Shown: positions 1 to 11,895 of the stretch, piece by piece
How the letters are laid out: each line of letters opens with the position of its first letter
Position numbering within the stretch: the first letter of the stretch is position 1
Assembly (NCBI GenBank): GCA_004352715.1
Contig: SCFE01000026.1
Coordinates: 1,908,367 to 1,972,366, forward strand
From: Hofstenia miamia
Taxonomy: Eukaryota > Xenacoelomorpha > Acoela
Length of the DNA: 64,000 bases
Reading direction: 5' to 3'
Translations under genes and position numbers: made by a program
The notes under the pieces: model-generated
Database searches by the model: none
Seen by the model: only the letters and a program-made list of their open reading frames with translations
What the model was told of the DNA's origin: nothing

Positions 1-1859
1 AGCTAAATCTATGGCATCCGAGTATATCTCGGAAAAGCATTTATTTATAGGAAACCATTGCAACTTCTTCTGAAAAATGACAGGTAATCTTATTAAATTG
101 AAGTCTTGTTCTACATAAAACCTATAAAAATCATTGAGATGTAATAATAACTTCTTGACTCTGTTTAGTGCTTCATGGTAATCATTAATTGATAAGATAT
201 TATTCCAACAAAGACTCAATAAATCTGTGGGTAGGTACGAGGTTATCATCCCTATTGATTCCCAATTTGATATTCCAGAATTATCCATCCATAACCGAGA
301 TTTCCTACAGGGAAAAAAGTCATCTATAAAATCTACCAAGTGTGCCACGTCGCTGCTCGGGTGAACAATTTGAGACGGTTCTAAATAAGTAGTTTTTGTC
401 TTAATCCAACGATGAGTCTTCAGAATATGATCAATTGTAGAAATATTGTTAAACTTTGCATAAACAATCAGTTCTTCTGCATCTTCATAAGTTAGTTTTT
501 TAATATTACTTACAATAACACTTAGACATTCTGTAAGACTTAAAAATATATCGTTTGAAAAAACATGCTTTTTGAGGATTTTAAAAATCTTTGCGGGAAG
601 AACGACTGCGGAACTAGACATTAATTTATTGTTGTACAAAACATCCAAAAGGCTCTTAGTCTTAATCTGCATTTTGAAATCAATATCTTCATCAATTATC
701 TTAATATTTGATAAGCACTGAAATCCTGTAATCGTGGAAAACAAGGGTACATTAGAAGTTGATAACAACTTATAGAAACTATCAACAATGTGTTCAGAGA
801 TGTAATCAAGTTCAACTGGAAATAAACTGTACACATCTTCCGGTTCTCGTAAATATGATTTAACTATGTTGAGCAAATTGAAAATGGCGGGAACTGAATA
901 ATCACGAAGTAGTTCATTGTTCCATTGCCCGGGATTTCCTTTGTCATCAATAGTTTTCATTGTCAGTTCTCGCCTTGAAGTTGAAAGCTCGAAATTTCCG
1001 TTTAAAATGAAAGGCAGCTTAGAATGAATAGGGAGAGGCAAAAAGCAACACAAAGTATTTGTTTTCAATATATTTGGAATGCCATCGCAAATACTCACTG
1101 CTGCACATGAAGCCATGATTCCCTCACGATGACGTTTTCTACTGTAGGCAGAAATTAAATATTTTGTGACATGATTATTTGACTCCGTAATGTCCACTTC
1201 ATAGGTACATTCCGTAGACTCTGATAGTATTCTTATTGAAGAGAGATTGGTGTTTGATAAGAGATTCGTAATGTCGTGGATGCTTCTTGAGAAGGAAAAA
1301 AGATATTCAAAGTCCTCTCCTTCATTCTCCAATATAGAAACTTTGATTTCGTGAACATTTTGCGTAAATAATATCAACAATTCACCCATTTTTCTCATCA
1401 TATCAAATAGACACATTATTTCATTTTCGTCATAAGAGAGTTTAGAAAGTTTGCTATTTTCAGCTTGGGAATTAGAACGCAATGGTAATCTAAAGATTGT
1501 TCCTAAAAATTCTTTGCTAGAGTTGTTTTTAAAGAGGCTAGTATTAAATCCTTCGAAACAATCAAATGGTTTCAATTGATCTGACATGAGGTCCACAATG
1601 TGATTGTCTAAGAATTTATCATTAAGGTTCACAACACGGCCTCCATCCAACAAAGATTGGCAATGGGGATCAAAAACACAAAACCTGTCAGCAGAAACAA
1701 ACATGGGGATATCAGTAACATTGTAGACCACATTGAAACCAAGTCCAAATTTTCCAATTTGAGCTTCAGAATCTGCTTTAGTTTCGCCGCCTAATTGACA
1801 GATATTTCTGAAATCATCCGGAGTAAACTTTGCATCATTGTATATCATCAGAGATGGAC
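1..1859 (-). CDS. Sacsin-like protein, large exon (runs off window)
   Basis: The minus strand is open from 1859 to base 1 in the frame set by the upstream exon. It begins with GPSLMIYNDAKFTPDDF and continues with IGKFGLGFNVVYNVTDIP and FVSADRFCVFDPHC. These are the middle and nucleotide-binding part of the HSP90-like ATPase fold that opens each sacsin repeat region; the GKFGLGFN loop is the glycine-rich ATP lid motif. Sacsin proteins are large co-chaperones. An acceptor (TTAG before the GT of a split Gly codon, at 1860-1861) gives phase 1 and fits the donor at 11691 exactly. The rest, about 500 residues, is what a sacsin repeat would hold but has no motif I can name. The end lies outside the window. 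It could be any sacsin-repeat paralogue rather than the sacsin orthologue. Confidence 0.85.
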
Positions 1860-2514
1860 CTAAGCAATTTGAATACAGTTACACCACTTTGTACATTATA
1901 AAATTACTTAGGACTTTCATTTTTTCAATGAAAAATGTAATCGAATGTCAACAATAAACGGAAAAGAAAGGTGGGATAAAAATATTGTGGCCCTTCAAAG
2001 AAATCAGTAATCTGAAATAATATGAAAATGATAATATGATAACCTATACGAGTTCCGTCAATATAAATAAAATGTCATGAAATAAAAAATATTTAAGAGT
2101 TTTTGGTCTTCAATTCTAAAAGCCCTTATGTTTCATATGGGAACATAAAAATTCCACGACGTTTCTAATAAAGTTTAATCACATTTACATTGGAGAAAAT
2201 TTAAGGAGCCATTAACATTTTAATAAAAAGTATTTAGCAATTTTCTACGGACCATCATTTCATTAGATCTTCTACACAATGAAGTTTTGAAATTGAGCTC
2301 TAATATGATTTTCACTACGCCTTAAACTAAATTAATATATATGTATATATTTAAAAAGACATGAAAATTGATAAGTTTACTTGAAAAGACCAATAATAAT
2401 ACAAAAACAATCAAATATTTTTCTCTATAATTGAAAAGTTTTCAACTGTGGAGTTGCGAAATGCAACTTACACTAAATATATTTTCGTTTAATTATACTG
2501 AAATTAATATATTG

Positions 2515-3621
2515 CAGGGTGTCCGCGCATTTCAAGGTAGTTCCAGCCCAAACTGAGAGCAATTTTCTGGGAGTAATATGTTGACCACACTCCTTAAATT
2601 TGAAATTTCCAGCCATTTCCAGACTGAAATTAACGCAAATTACTACATTTGATGAAATTTCGCCCACGAGTAAATCATTTGATTATCAAACAGATATAAC
2701 CATGCAATACATAAACATAAACAGTATTTTAATCACTTGAATAAAACTTTTCGACATGCTAAAAAGTAGAGTATGCCCTTGCAAAGGCTCATTTTTTTCA
2801 GTTGATTTCAAAAAAAATGTATATACAATTGCTACAGATGAAAATATCTAAGACAATAGTTGGCAAACCACTCAATTCAATAATTTGTAAATATTTAGAG
2901 TATCTATTTGTATTTAAACAAAATTTTTATTAGAGAACCGCCAATGTTATTGAAGTAGACAAAAAGTTGGAGCACTAACCTTTGGGTCAGTTTTACTTCA
3001 AATTCAATGGTTGGGGAACTTCTTAAACTTTAAAATTGAATTCCTACTACTGACATGTTCTAATAATCATTTCTCTTACTATGAGCCACGCAAAATATAT
3101 ATTTCTTAAAAAATTATAAAGTTCTACTCCTAGTGCAGATGTACTTCCTAGTAATGCTGACAATCTTCTATAGGAAGATGGCAAACTTAAACAGCATCTT
3201 GTGGCAGATATTTATTTTAAAATCGCAGCGCTATGGATAAACATACTTCAAGAAATGTGTCTATTAGGAATAGTGCAAAAGGCAGAAATCGAAAAGGCCA
3301 ATTTCCAGTTGTTGCAAAGGTGATGAAGGAAAAGTCACGTGGAAATATTTATATAGTAGTTCGTGATATCAAGCTGTGCTTAACAAGATGACTAGACAAT
3401 GTAGTTGTTACTGCAATTTCAAGTCTTGATCAGGAACCTATTCCTAACAATACTCGTTAGCTCAGTGACAACTTTATTGGAAGCTTGGTACATATAGATA
3501 AGAGAATAAATTTGACAATAAAAAATTGAATTTCCACCAGGTAGTTCCAGGTACTAAAGGCCGTTCAAGGCAGCAACTTTGAACTTCCGGGCATTTCCAG
3601 GGCAGCAGCGCGGACACCCTG
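2515..3621. mobile_element. DNA transposon remnant with 14-bp TIRs
   Basis: The ends are perfect 14-bp inverted repeats (CAGGGTGTCCGCGC at 2515-2528, its complement at 3608-3621). They are flanked by the direct repeat TATTG (2510-2514 and 3622-3626). The element is 1107 bp, too short for an intact transposase. The CAG start is typical of hAT ends, but a 5-bp flank is not the hAT 8 bp, so the superfamily is open. Confidence 0.7.
3170..3530 (+). pseudogene. Possible piggyBac-type transposase fragment
   Basis: Inside the 2515-3621 element, one frame reads RGNIYIVVRDIKLCLTR, a TGA, then LDNVVVTAISSLDQEPIP. This resembles the stretch of piggyBac-family proteins where a Lys-Arg-Gly motif is followed by a Trp-x-Asp-Asn segment and a hydrophobic strand. 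The TGA sits where Trp would be expected. A second stop follows. The match rests on a short stretch and conflicts with the non-TTAA flanks, so it is tentative. Confidence 0.3.
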
Positions 3622-4094
3622 TATTGATTCAGCAAGCAAAAATGGTTGAAATACCAGTCTTAGAAAAGCATAATTGTTAGTTTGGAATTGTGTTTAAGAA
3701 AACTGTTACGGTTCTCTAACATCTACAATTCTTTGCATTTTTGTGTAAATTTGAGACAATCATTAATAAACCAAAAACATTAAAATAAAGCATTCCGTGG
3801 AGGCTCTAAGTATTACCTTTCCTACTATATATTAACACATCGCACCCTCCACTCGTTTTTCAATCGTGCTTGTGCTGCTGCTAATTACATCTTGACTCTC
3901 AACCCTCCAACAGCGATTGATTTCTTTTCCCCGCCACCGAGCTTCAAGAAATCCTCTTTGCTGAGCCCTTCTCCAACTTCGCCTACTCTTCCATCTGCTC
4001 CTACTTTATCTCCTGTGACTGTCCTCGCTGCTGCAAAACTTGACTTGTTTTTATACTTTTGTAGAGCTTGCCTTCAGTGGCTAAATAAAGTCAT

Positions 4095-4131
4095 TTATTA
4101 TTATTACTATTAGTATTATTATTACTATTAT
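4095..4131 (+). repeat. Imperfect (TTA)n microsatellite
   Basis: A run of TTA/ATT units with a few TAC and TAG interruptions. Confidence 0.85.
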
Positions 4132-4449
4132 ACAAGGCCGGATTTACAAATCATGGGGCCCTAGGCCTGCGAGAACTTGGAGCCCATTAAAACTTCACCA
4201 CTGCTTCTCTATGTCCACATAAAAAAAACAATAAGATTAATATATGTATAAAATGTAATTCATATGAAGAATACAATTAATGTATTTCAAATAAACAATA
4301 TCTCATAAATTAAAAAGAACCTTTCGCCCTGTCATTGAATAAATATGTCATTAAAATCCAGTGTTTTGTTTGTCACTGTTTATTGCTAACAGTGTTAGAT
4401 TTGACATTTTGTTTTGTCCTAATGATGAAATGCAGTAACGCCAAAATTG

Positions 4450-4769
4450 AAAAAAATTTACTTGAACAAAGGGAAATAGAAAAAGAAATTAATATAAACG
4501 TGACAAAAGCTGATGCCATGGTGAAAAAGAACGGGCTGGTTATTGAACGCTCATGTATTAAATTTGTAAATCCGCTTAAGTATTTTGGTGTCACATTGAC
4601 CCAATCTGGATCATTTACGCATAATGTCAAAATGATATTCTTAAAGGCAGTCAAACCACTGCTCAAACACTTTTTCAATGTTAAGATTATGCCCATCGCA
4701 GCTTGCACTATCAGAGAACTATGGCAATACTTAAAAGTAAATGATCTAAAGAAAATTGCTTCAATTTAA
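4450..4769 (+). pseudogene. LINE reverse transcriptase scrap
   Basis: An open frame contains INVTKADAMVKKNG and, after a gap, LKYFGVTLTQSGSFTHNVK. This is the segment that follows the YADD box in non-LTR reverse transcriptases, where a Lys-Thr-Lys motif is followed by a Tyr-Leu-Gly-Val strand. Neither the polymerase core nor an endonuclease is present nearby. Both ends are undefined. It lies antisense within the sacsin-like intron. Confidence 0.55.
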
Positions 4770-6329
4770 TAAATGTTCAAGAAGCGTTGACTATGTCTAA
4801 GTGAAAATACTAAAAATAGGCAAACACTGCCAGAGGACCTCAAGTACAATTATATACTACAAGACACAGTAATTAGTAAAGCATTCTCAAACTTTTCGTG
4901 CAGAGCCGCATGGCACTGATATGAATATGTATGCCAATTAGTTATATTTACTAATTTTTGCCAAATTTATAAAATTTCACATACATGTTTTTTTGCTTTG
5001 CTAACCCGCGTCCTAGTGGGTGTAGTGCATAATTTCCCTGAACATATAACACTGATAAAACACTCTCCTGTTCAGTAACTGGAGATTTTATGCAAAAAAA
5101 TAACCAAGAAAATTATTACCAGGTATTGTTGGGAACCTATAGGATTTGTATCATTCAGTGATTACGCTGTATATAGAAAATATAGTTGCAAAGAAGTCTT
5201 TTGTATTGAAGACAATCTCATTGAAAACGAAAGCAACAAATAACTGTCCTTATCAAATGAGAACTCTAGATATCAAATAATATTATTTTAATATTTAAGC
5301 AACCACAAATTTATGAGCTGTCCAGCGACGTTTAATAACATTTGTACCTATATATTGTTCAGTTTTCTATATTGTACACAGCAAACATGAATGCTTTCTT
5401 GAAAGACGATTTTTGCTTAATTTAATCTTGTAATTATGATCATAAAAGAAAAGAATATGTAAACATTTCTACACTTGAAACAGTTTGGATTTAATAAAAA
5501 TCCTACTTTTCTTGTTACAATTTCTTTAGTATTAGCTAAGAATATTTCGAATTCAAATACAGTTTAAATCATCTTAGAAATTACCAATTGTTTAGCCAAA
5601 ACTAATTCAAAATGGAGTCAAATCAGGTAGTAGACCCGTGAAGACTGCGCAAAGAATACTATTTAGGTAAGAATTTTTGGCGGCCTCAAAATGTAAAGTG
5701 AATGTAAAAAAAAAATTGAAATAGCACGTAATATGAGTAGTTTTATGACGTAAATAAGTGACCGCAAGGGCGAAAAATCATGTGATGTTGATGGTAAAAA
5801 GCAACGTCGCATTTACTGTTTGGCAAATATTTGCCTCATATGTCAGAACGAAAACAGAAAATTATGCAAATTTGGGATGCACGGACAGAAAACCAACATC
5901 TAAAGACTAAACAAAGTGAACAGAATAAACCACAGAAATTTTCAAGTATTCTAAGAAATGTAAAAGCAAAGGCGACAGACTGCACGGCACACTGATTTAT
6001 GTCTGCTATATATGGAGAGTTTCGGCTCATAACCCTAAAATGATTCCATTATCAACAAAGTTGTTTATACAAGATAATTGATGTATCTAAACTCATTTAA
6101 ATCAATTATGGCTGAGAAAAGGCTTGCGTCGTAATTGAACTATTAGTGTCACCAGAAAATTATTGCATAATGCAAAAATTCAAAATCAATACTATCTAAT
6201 TTTCCAAGTTCTATCATCATGTGACCTTCTCATCTCTGACTTTATTTCATCCAATTGAAGCGTTGTCTCATACATTCAGGGTTGGTAAAAAAGTGTATTT
6301 AAAAAAAACGTTTAAACAGTGTATTGACG

Positions 6330-6330
<1 letters not shown>

Positions 6331-6358
<28 letters not shown>
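6331..6358. repeat. (AT)n microsatellite in hAT left end
   Basis: About 14 TA dinucleotides immediately inside the left hAT terminal repeat. Confidence 0.85.
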
Positions 6359-6362
<4 letters not shown>

Positions 6363-6636
6363 CGAAATATATACGAATATACGATTTTTTTTTCAAAAAT
6401 AGTAATATACGATAATATACGACACAAATATTAAAAGTGTTGTATATATATATATACGATTTGGTAATAAAAGCACTCAAAATTGCTAGAATTTTTTAAC
6501 AACGTTATTTTGCAAAATTCTTAACGAGGATATATCACGCGTTCTCAGCGCTGTTGCATAATTTCTTATCATAATTAGCTTCATCTGCGCGAAAGTCCTG
6601 TGGTTTTCAAAGTTATTTTATCTTTCATGTTCAAGC

Positions 6637-8429
6637 ATGGTTGTCAAATATGACTTATTCTTTAAAGTCCCTTGCTCCGTTAAGGCTGACGCTGATTGTG
6701 TGGCTAAATGTCACGCCTACAATGTGTCCAGCTTCAAGTACAAATTGAATTCCAAAGTGCAATTTATTGTGACATTTGCAAATAAAGCATTCCAGCGCTT
6801 TAGAAAGCCATCTGACTGATGTTCAACCGAAGAAACAAAGCACAACTCTCGCAAGTGTTAACGGAACTTTATCTATCACGCAGAAGCCAGCGGTTTTTAA
6901 GCATCAAGACGCAATCGTTACTTCTATTGTGAAGAATCTCGTTGTTGCTGAGTGCTTACCATTGACTATTGTCGAAAATGTGCATTTTCGTAAATTCTTG
7001 TCTGATGTGCAGCCACGATTCAAACCAGTTTTTTATCGAACCGTTGTGGAAAAGATTAATGTTTTATTCGAGCAAGCTATCAAAACGCTTCAAAGCGACT
7101 TGAAAGAGCTTCAATATCGACCAAGCATAACTCTTGATATGTAGACGACGCGCACCAATTTGTGCATGATGGGCGTTACCGTTCACTATATAAGAACGAG
7201 CTCCGATCTGGGAGGAGAACCCCAGTTCAAGAACATGCTTTTGGGATGTGTCGAATTTCCACCACCGCACTTGCACTAAAAGGACTGGCAAAAGAACGAA
7301 ATCTTGATGGTTATTTTAAAGTTATTACGGACACTGCATTCCATGTAAAATCAGCATTCAGGAGTATCATTTTTAAAGAAGACACCGATCCAGGTATGCT
7401 ATGTGATGAGATGATTGATTGTCTATGTGAAGCTTGTAGCGAAGGGGGATTGATGTGGGGCACATGGAGTGGATGTGTGGAACATATATTGCAGGTGGGA
7501 ATAAAAGATGGTTTAAAGGAATTGGCGCATTATGTAGAGTGCACAAAAGCGCTTCGTAAAGTCAAAGCTATAACGAAGTTGCAGCGCCAAATTGAACAAA
7601 AATATTCCGGCACCTAACGACACCACATGGAATTCGGAATACCGAATGGTAAAATTTACAAGCGTACCCGAGAACGCAGAGAACATTAATAGCTCGCTCG
7701 ATAATACTCACCCGAGCAATTGAAGCTTTCGAATCATGACTACATAAAAGACGTCACTGTTTCTCTGGAATTTTTTTCGGACGCCACAGATCAGCTTCAG
7801 GCAGAGAAAGTGCCGACTATGCATCTACTCATACCCGTACTGCAAGCATTAGAGCTGGCACTCACGACGACGAAATGCAATAGAGCAGTGGGAAACGCAC
7901 TAAAAGAAGCTCTGTACATTGCCTTAAAGAAAGGTTTAAATTTGCATTGGATGATGAAATCGTAATCGTGGCTGCTGCCTTACCTCCTGAAGTAAAGCTC
8001 TCCTTTACTGATACAACGCATGATTTTTTCAAGTTTAGCCGGATTAAAGTTACCAGTATCCTACGAAACTATGTGCAGAATCATCCTACTGTTAAGTCGT
8101 CGCAAACAACACCAGCTGATGCTCCCCTGCCAAGAAGGTCAAGCTCATGGAGTTTTCCCTGTTTGCCGATGAGCTTCCTGCTACAAGCATCGCAACACCC
8201 GAGAAGATGGAGCCTCTCGCACTTTTGGAAAAGTATCTGAATACGCCAAGAGAAAGAACACGGGCTGAGAAATATTGGGCTTCATAAGCTGTAATTTCGC
8301 CGAACTGGCAATAGTGGCCTTTGAGGCATTGTCTGTGTCAGTCAGCTCCGCTCCGGCAGAAAGATTGTTTTCCACGTGTGGAAGGCCGCTGGGCCGGCTA
8401 CGCTTGCGTATGAAGCCTTAAACCTCTCG
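6637..8429 (+). pseudogene. hAT transposase (ZBED type), decayed
   Basis: Pieces in family order are spread over all three frames. First comes a BED-type zinc finger region (VAKCHAYNVS, then HLQIKHSSALESHL after a frameshift near 6780). The middle part includes KPVFYRTVVEKI and WSGCVEHILQVGIKDGLK, matching the Cys-x-x-His Leu-Gln helix of hAT proteins. A stretch from 7720 gives LLIPVLQALELAL. The C-terminal dimerisation domain has LEKYLNTPRERTRAEKYW and APAERLFSTCGR after frame changes. Stops at 7141 and 7617 and at least three frameshifts show it is inactive. The second Cys of the finger reads Tyr. Confidence 0.85.
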
Positions 8430-8903
8430 ACAAACTCATGGTAATTAATTATAATATCATTTAAAATTTGTATTTGGCGAAAATATACGAAATGGTATAC
8501 GATTTTTTGTAATATACGAAAAGACATATATGAAACTTTCCGACAAAAATATATGAATATACGGTATATGACATATGCAATATACGTCAATACCCTGCGT
8601 TTAAAACGATTAAAACAATGGGTTTTTGCTTTTAGGCAGACCCACAACATAGTAGTAAAGATTTAGTTATGATAAACTTATCGACATTCAATTTTCATTT
8701 CGTATCCTTAAAGAAAACAACTTTTGCTATTTTTGCGGTAAAAATCGGTTATAAAATTACGAATAGACGTATCCCATAAATTCTTTTGCAAACATTTCTA
8801 TATAAATTTGAAAAAAAACATTGAAAAACACTTCAATAAAACAGTTGTTATAAACAGTGTTTAAACATGTTTTAAAAAAAGTAGTGAGTAGATATACCTT
8901 TAA

Positions 8904-10764
8904 GCGCCATTACTCGTCAATTGACGACTGCTATGACCTCAAAGTTAAATTTATTATTTAGGCTTAATTTGTTTTCAGGATAAACTATTCATAAAATAGT
9001 TATATTATTATAGTTTGCTATACAAGTGGTTTCTACATATTAACTGAAAAAATATACTGTTATAAAAATCTTAGCCTTAGAATTGCAATTGGTCGACCAA
9101 GTTGATAAAGATACATCTATATTGTAATTTTTATTGAGACAATAAATATATATGCCCTAACAAAAACAAAAGAAGCATTTATAAGATATTCGTCAAAACA
9201 GTTGATATATGACAGCCTCCCACATTCAGGTTTACCGCAAATTCTGCACTAATTACCAGTTCTATTCTTTTCACAATGAACACTAATCTAGCAAGTGACT
9301 CGCTTTTGGAGAGTTGGGACAAAAGAGCATTGAGTAGTCTAAATATCAACGTCTTTCCTGAGCTCTTTGGACAGAAAAGTGCGTCTACTGATATCAGAAT
9401 GTGTTTGTTTTTTATACAGCACCCATGCATTCACTCCAGCAATATCCAAAATAATAAAAAAACGACTAAGGGCCAGCATCTACAGCCCAATTTTGCGGAA
9501 TTTTGACGACAAATACTGTTTGTGGATCAACTGCATATTTATTATTATTATAAAATAATACATTTTCAGGCTTCTTCTTACCATCTTCTTGATAAACAGC
9601 ACAACTATGCTGTGTAGAAAGTATATGCACAACTCTTTTTGGTTTCGCTTGATATCTGATAAGGTGCAACTTGCCACTTTGGTACATTACAAAATCACGC
9701 AGTCCTAAATTTTGGGGAGGAGGAAGTTCGCGACGATTTGAACGCACGGTTCTAACTATTGATTTTCGGACGTAGAGCATAAGATGAGTAAGTTGTTTAG
9801 AAGTAAAAAAATTATCAATTGTAACATTGAATCTTTTGTTGTTCAGATGTTCCATAAATTTTTGCACAACATGTGCCCCAAGTGACACATGTCTGTTCTC
9901 ATCTTTTCCAACATAGGGTTTGATATTATAACAATATTTTGATGAAACATCAGCTAATATCCAAAATTTTATCCCAAATTTATTCGACTTTGTGGGCATA
10001 TGTTGCGGAAAACGGCAGCGTGGTTTAGTCCGAAATAATTGTTTATCAATAGTCAAGACTGATGATGGGTGGTAGCAACGTTGAGAATTGGTTACAAAGC
10101 GATCTAAAATAGTTGAAATTAGACAAAACTTGTCATGTTGCAGATTTCTACGGCGATCTTAACGACGAGCATATCCGAAAAACTTTTTATCTCTCTCATT
10201 TTTGGCGGAACAGTGTCTTATTGAATATAGGACATCCATACGTCGTTGACCATAGTTTGTCAAATGAATAATTTTGTCGATATGTAATTAATTTTAGGTA
10301 CAGTAGTCCCACGAATTTTGTCTAGTTTATCTCTTGTTAGATACAATCATCATTATTCTCCTCTACCTCTTCTAAATCTTGTTCACTGTCATCTCCAGAT
10401 TCATCACTTGGAAGATTTATCATTGTTTTAAAAAAAAACGTTGAGACATTACAAATGATACTGATTACTTGAAATTTCTACACCTTTGCAGCAATTCTCT
10501 CAAATGAAATTGGAGCATATTTAGTAATCCATGATAATTGGGTACATTTAGCTCCGAAACGCTTGCTGCAAAATATTCGCACCGCTTTGAAATATTTACA
10601 TAAACTATATTCACACTCTTTATTATTTTAATAAGACTACAATCTGTGTATATGCATATTTACATGAATTTATGTTTTAAATATCATTTATAACATGTTT
10701 TGGGTATATTTGTAGAAATTTACAAAACGTAATATAGAAATCGTCAATTGACGGGTTTTGGAGC
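8904..10764 (-). mobile_element. piggyBac element A, dead
   Basis: A decayed piggyBac transposase is bracketed by inverted ends. The left end follows TTAA (8900-8903) and starts GCGCCATTACTCGTCAATTG. The right end, read inward, starts GCTCCAAAACCCGTCAATTG. Both contain the 12-bp palindrome CGTCAATTGACG (8915-8926, 10742-10753). The right flank is TTTT (10765-10768) rather than TTAA, probably by mutation, so the exact right boundary is a little uncertain. Confidence 0.7.
9180..10423 (-). pseudogene. piggyBac A transposase, decayed
   Basis: The longest intact piece (9466-10056, 196 residues) holds IDKQLFRTKPRCRFPQHMP with the first catalytic Asp. It also holds RFNVTIDNFFTSKQL with the second, and NKYAVD near the third. 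This is the DDE_Tnp_1_7 catalytic core. An acidic N-terminus starts at an ATG at 10423 (INLPSDESGDDSEQD) and is broken by stops. Downstream, ILDIAGVNAWVLYKK and CRICGKPECG in other frames are the C-terminal helix and the Cys-rich finger. Multiple stops and frameshifts make it inactive. It is antisense to the hAT transposase and lies in the sacsin-like intron. Confidence 0.85.
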
Positions 10765-11002
10765 TTTTAGATATATTAAAAGTCTGGCATTCATCAAAAA
10801 AATCTAAAGCATGAATCATCAGCCCGACATTTACAGTTTGAATCGACTCAAGCTCAGAAAAACACTACTGTTTGCTTAATACATTTCAGTCCATCGAAAT
10901 TGTCTGTAGTATTTGACAACGAATTGTTTTGATTTTCATATCATTCATCTCTAATAACACGAATTCTTGTTTATTGTGAATGGTCGCACTTCATGCTAAC
11001 GA

Positions 11003-11273
11003 GCTCTGAAGCTACTCTGTGCATTAGACCAGTACAAAACTATAACTTCTGATGATGGCCAGAAGGATCTCATAAATATCGACGATTGCTATTACCAGCA
11101 AAATTTGCTTGGCGAAAGTTCTCAATCCAAATTGGAAATCTGTGATCGATCAATGCACTCAGAAAAGAGGATGCAAAGACTTTGGGAATATACTCAGAGA
11201 GCGGGTAAAGATACTATTCTTGATATTTGGCATTTAACTCCGCAATTTGCTTCAAAAAAATTCCGATCACATT
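11003..11273 (+). other. Unassigned open stretch, about 90 codons
   Basis: The plus strand is open between stops and includes MHSEKRMQRLWEYTQRAG and TILDIWHLTPQF. It has no early ATG and no family I recognise. It lies between piggyBac A and the sacsin-like exon on the opposite strand. The biased composition looks protein-like, but it may be a transposon scrap or chance. Confidence 0.25.
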
Positions 11274-11690
11274 AGAATTTCAACACAACTTACGAGCAAT
11301 CTCTCAAAGCTGATTATGGTGTGGTATACTACAGCAATCAAGATAAGGAAATTGCTATTTCAGGCATTCAGTACCAGGTACTCTTCCTTATATTGCATGC
11401 AATGGCAAGCACAGCATTTAATATTTGCACTAGGTTTATAACATATTATGACCACAATACCCGTTGAGTTTTTAACTCAATATCAGTAATATATAAGAAC
11501 ATTATGGTAAATAAATGTAATTTGTATAATTATGGTCTGGTAATTGATGATTAGGTGTTGATTCTAACTGCAAAAGCAAAATGATAAAAACAATGTTCTT
11601 GCTTCAAAGTGGTTACACACCGAAGTCCTTGGCTCAAATATTTAATTTGCATAATCGCATTAGCTTATAATTACATCAATAAGTACAAAC

Positions 11691-11895
11691 CTTGATATTC
11701 AACTAGATTCGGATCTAATAAATTGTCTGAAGGGTGCGAGCGCTTATCCCAGACGATATGAACACGTTCAGCACCCGCATCATCGGCGTTTTGAACAAAT
11801 TCTTTGGGTAAAGCTAAACCATCTGGATACTGTTTGAGAATGTTATGAATTCTTTTTGTTAAGGTTTCTGTTTGAAAGAATGAAGAACCAAGCAT
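11691..11895 (-). CDS. Sacsin-like protein, upstream exon
   Basis: This exon encodes about 68 residues, including TKRIHNILKQYPDG and KEFVQNADDAGAERVHIVWD. That is the start of a sacsin-type HSP90-like ATPase, with the conserved E-x3-NADDAGA box whose Asn and Asp contact ATP and magnesium. It ends in VEYQ plus one base, then a GT donor (11690-11689). The continuing residues GPSLMIYND at 1859 match the family order, so the splice is well supported. An in-frame TAA lies 12 bases upstream of the ATG at 11895, so this ATG is a plausible start. The family N-terminus is variable and an upstream exon joining at the AG just before the ATG cannot be ruled out, though no pyrimidine tract is seen there. 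Confidence 0.8.

Larger units (their letters stand above)
6317..8597 (+). mobile_element. hAT-superfamily transposon, complete but dead
   Basis: The ends CAGTGTATTGACGTATAT (6317) and CAGGGTATTGACGTATAT (complement, ending 8597) match at 17 of 18 bases. Both sides carry the 8-bp duplication CGTTTAAA (6309-6316 and 8598-8605), the hAT hallmark. The 2281-bp body encodes a broken BED-finger hAT transposase on the plus strand. A short AT microsatellite lies just inside the left end. Confidence 0.93.
1860..11690 (-). other. 9.8 kb intron of the sacsin-like gene
   Basis: On the minus strand the intron starts GTTTGT at 11690 and ends TTAG at 1860. It holds a TIR element (2515-3621), a LINE scrap (4450-4769), a hAT element (6317-8597) and a piggyBac (8904-10764). 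Between these (1860-2514, 3622-4449, 4770-6308, 8606-8899, 10769-11002, 11274-11690) I see only AT-rich DNA and short simple repeats. The intron call depends on both exons belonging to one transcript. Confidence 0.65.

Noticed and set aside
3892-4113. Open frame rich in Ser and Pro
   Set aside because: Low-complexity composition ending in the TTA microsatellite; no recognisable domain or splice context.
6268-6480. Open frame on the minus strand with Tyr-Ile repeats
   Set aside because: It is a translation of the AT microsatellite inside the hAT end.
6276-8890. A second hAT outer element around the first (CAGGGTTGGTAAAAAAG at 6278)
   Set aside because: No matching inverted end was found on the right side.
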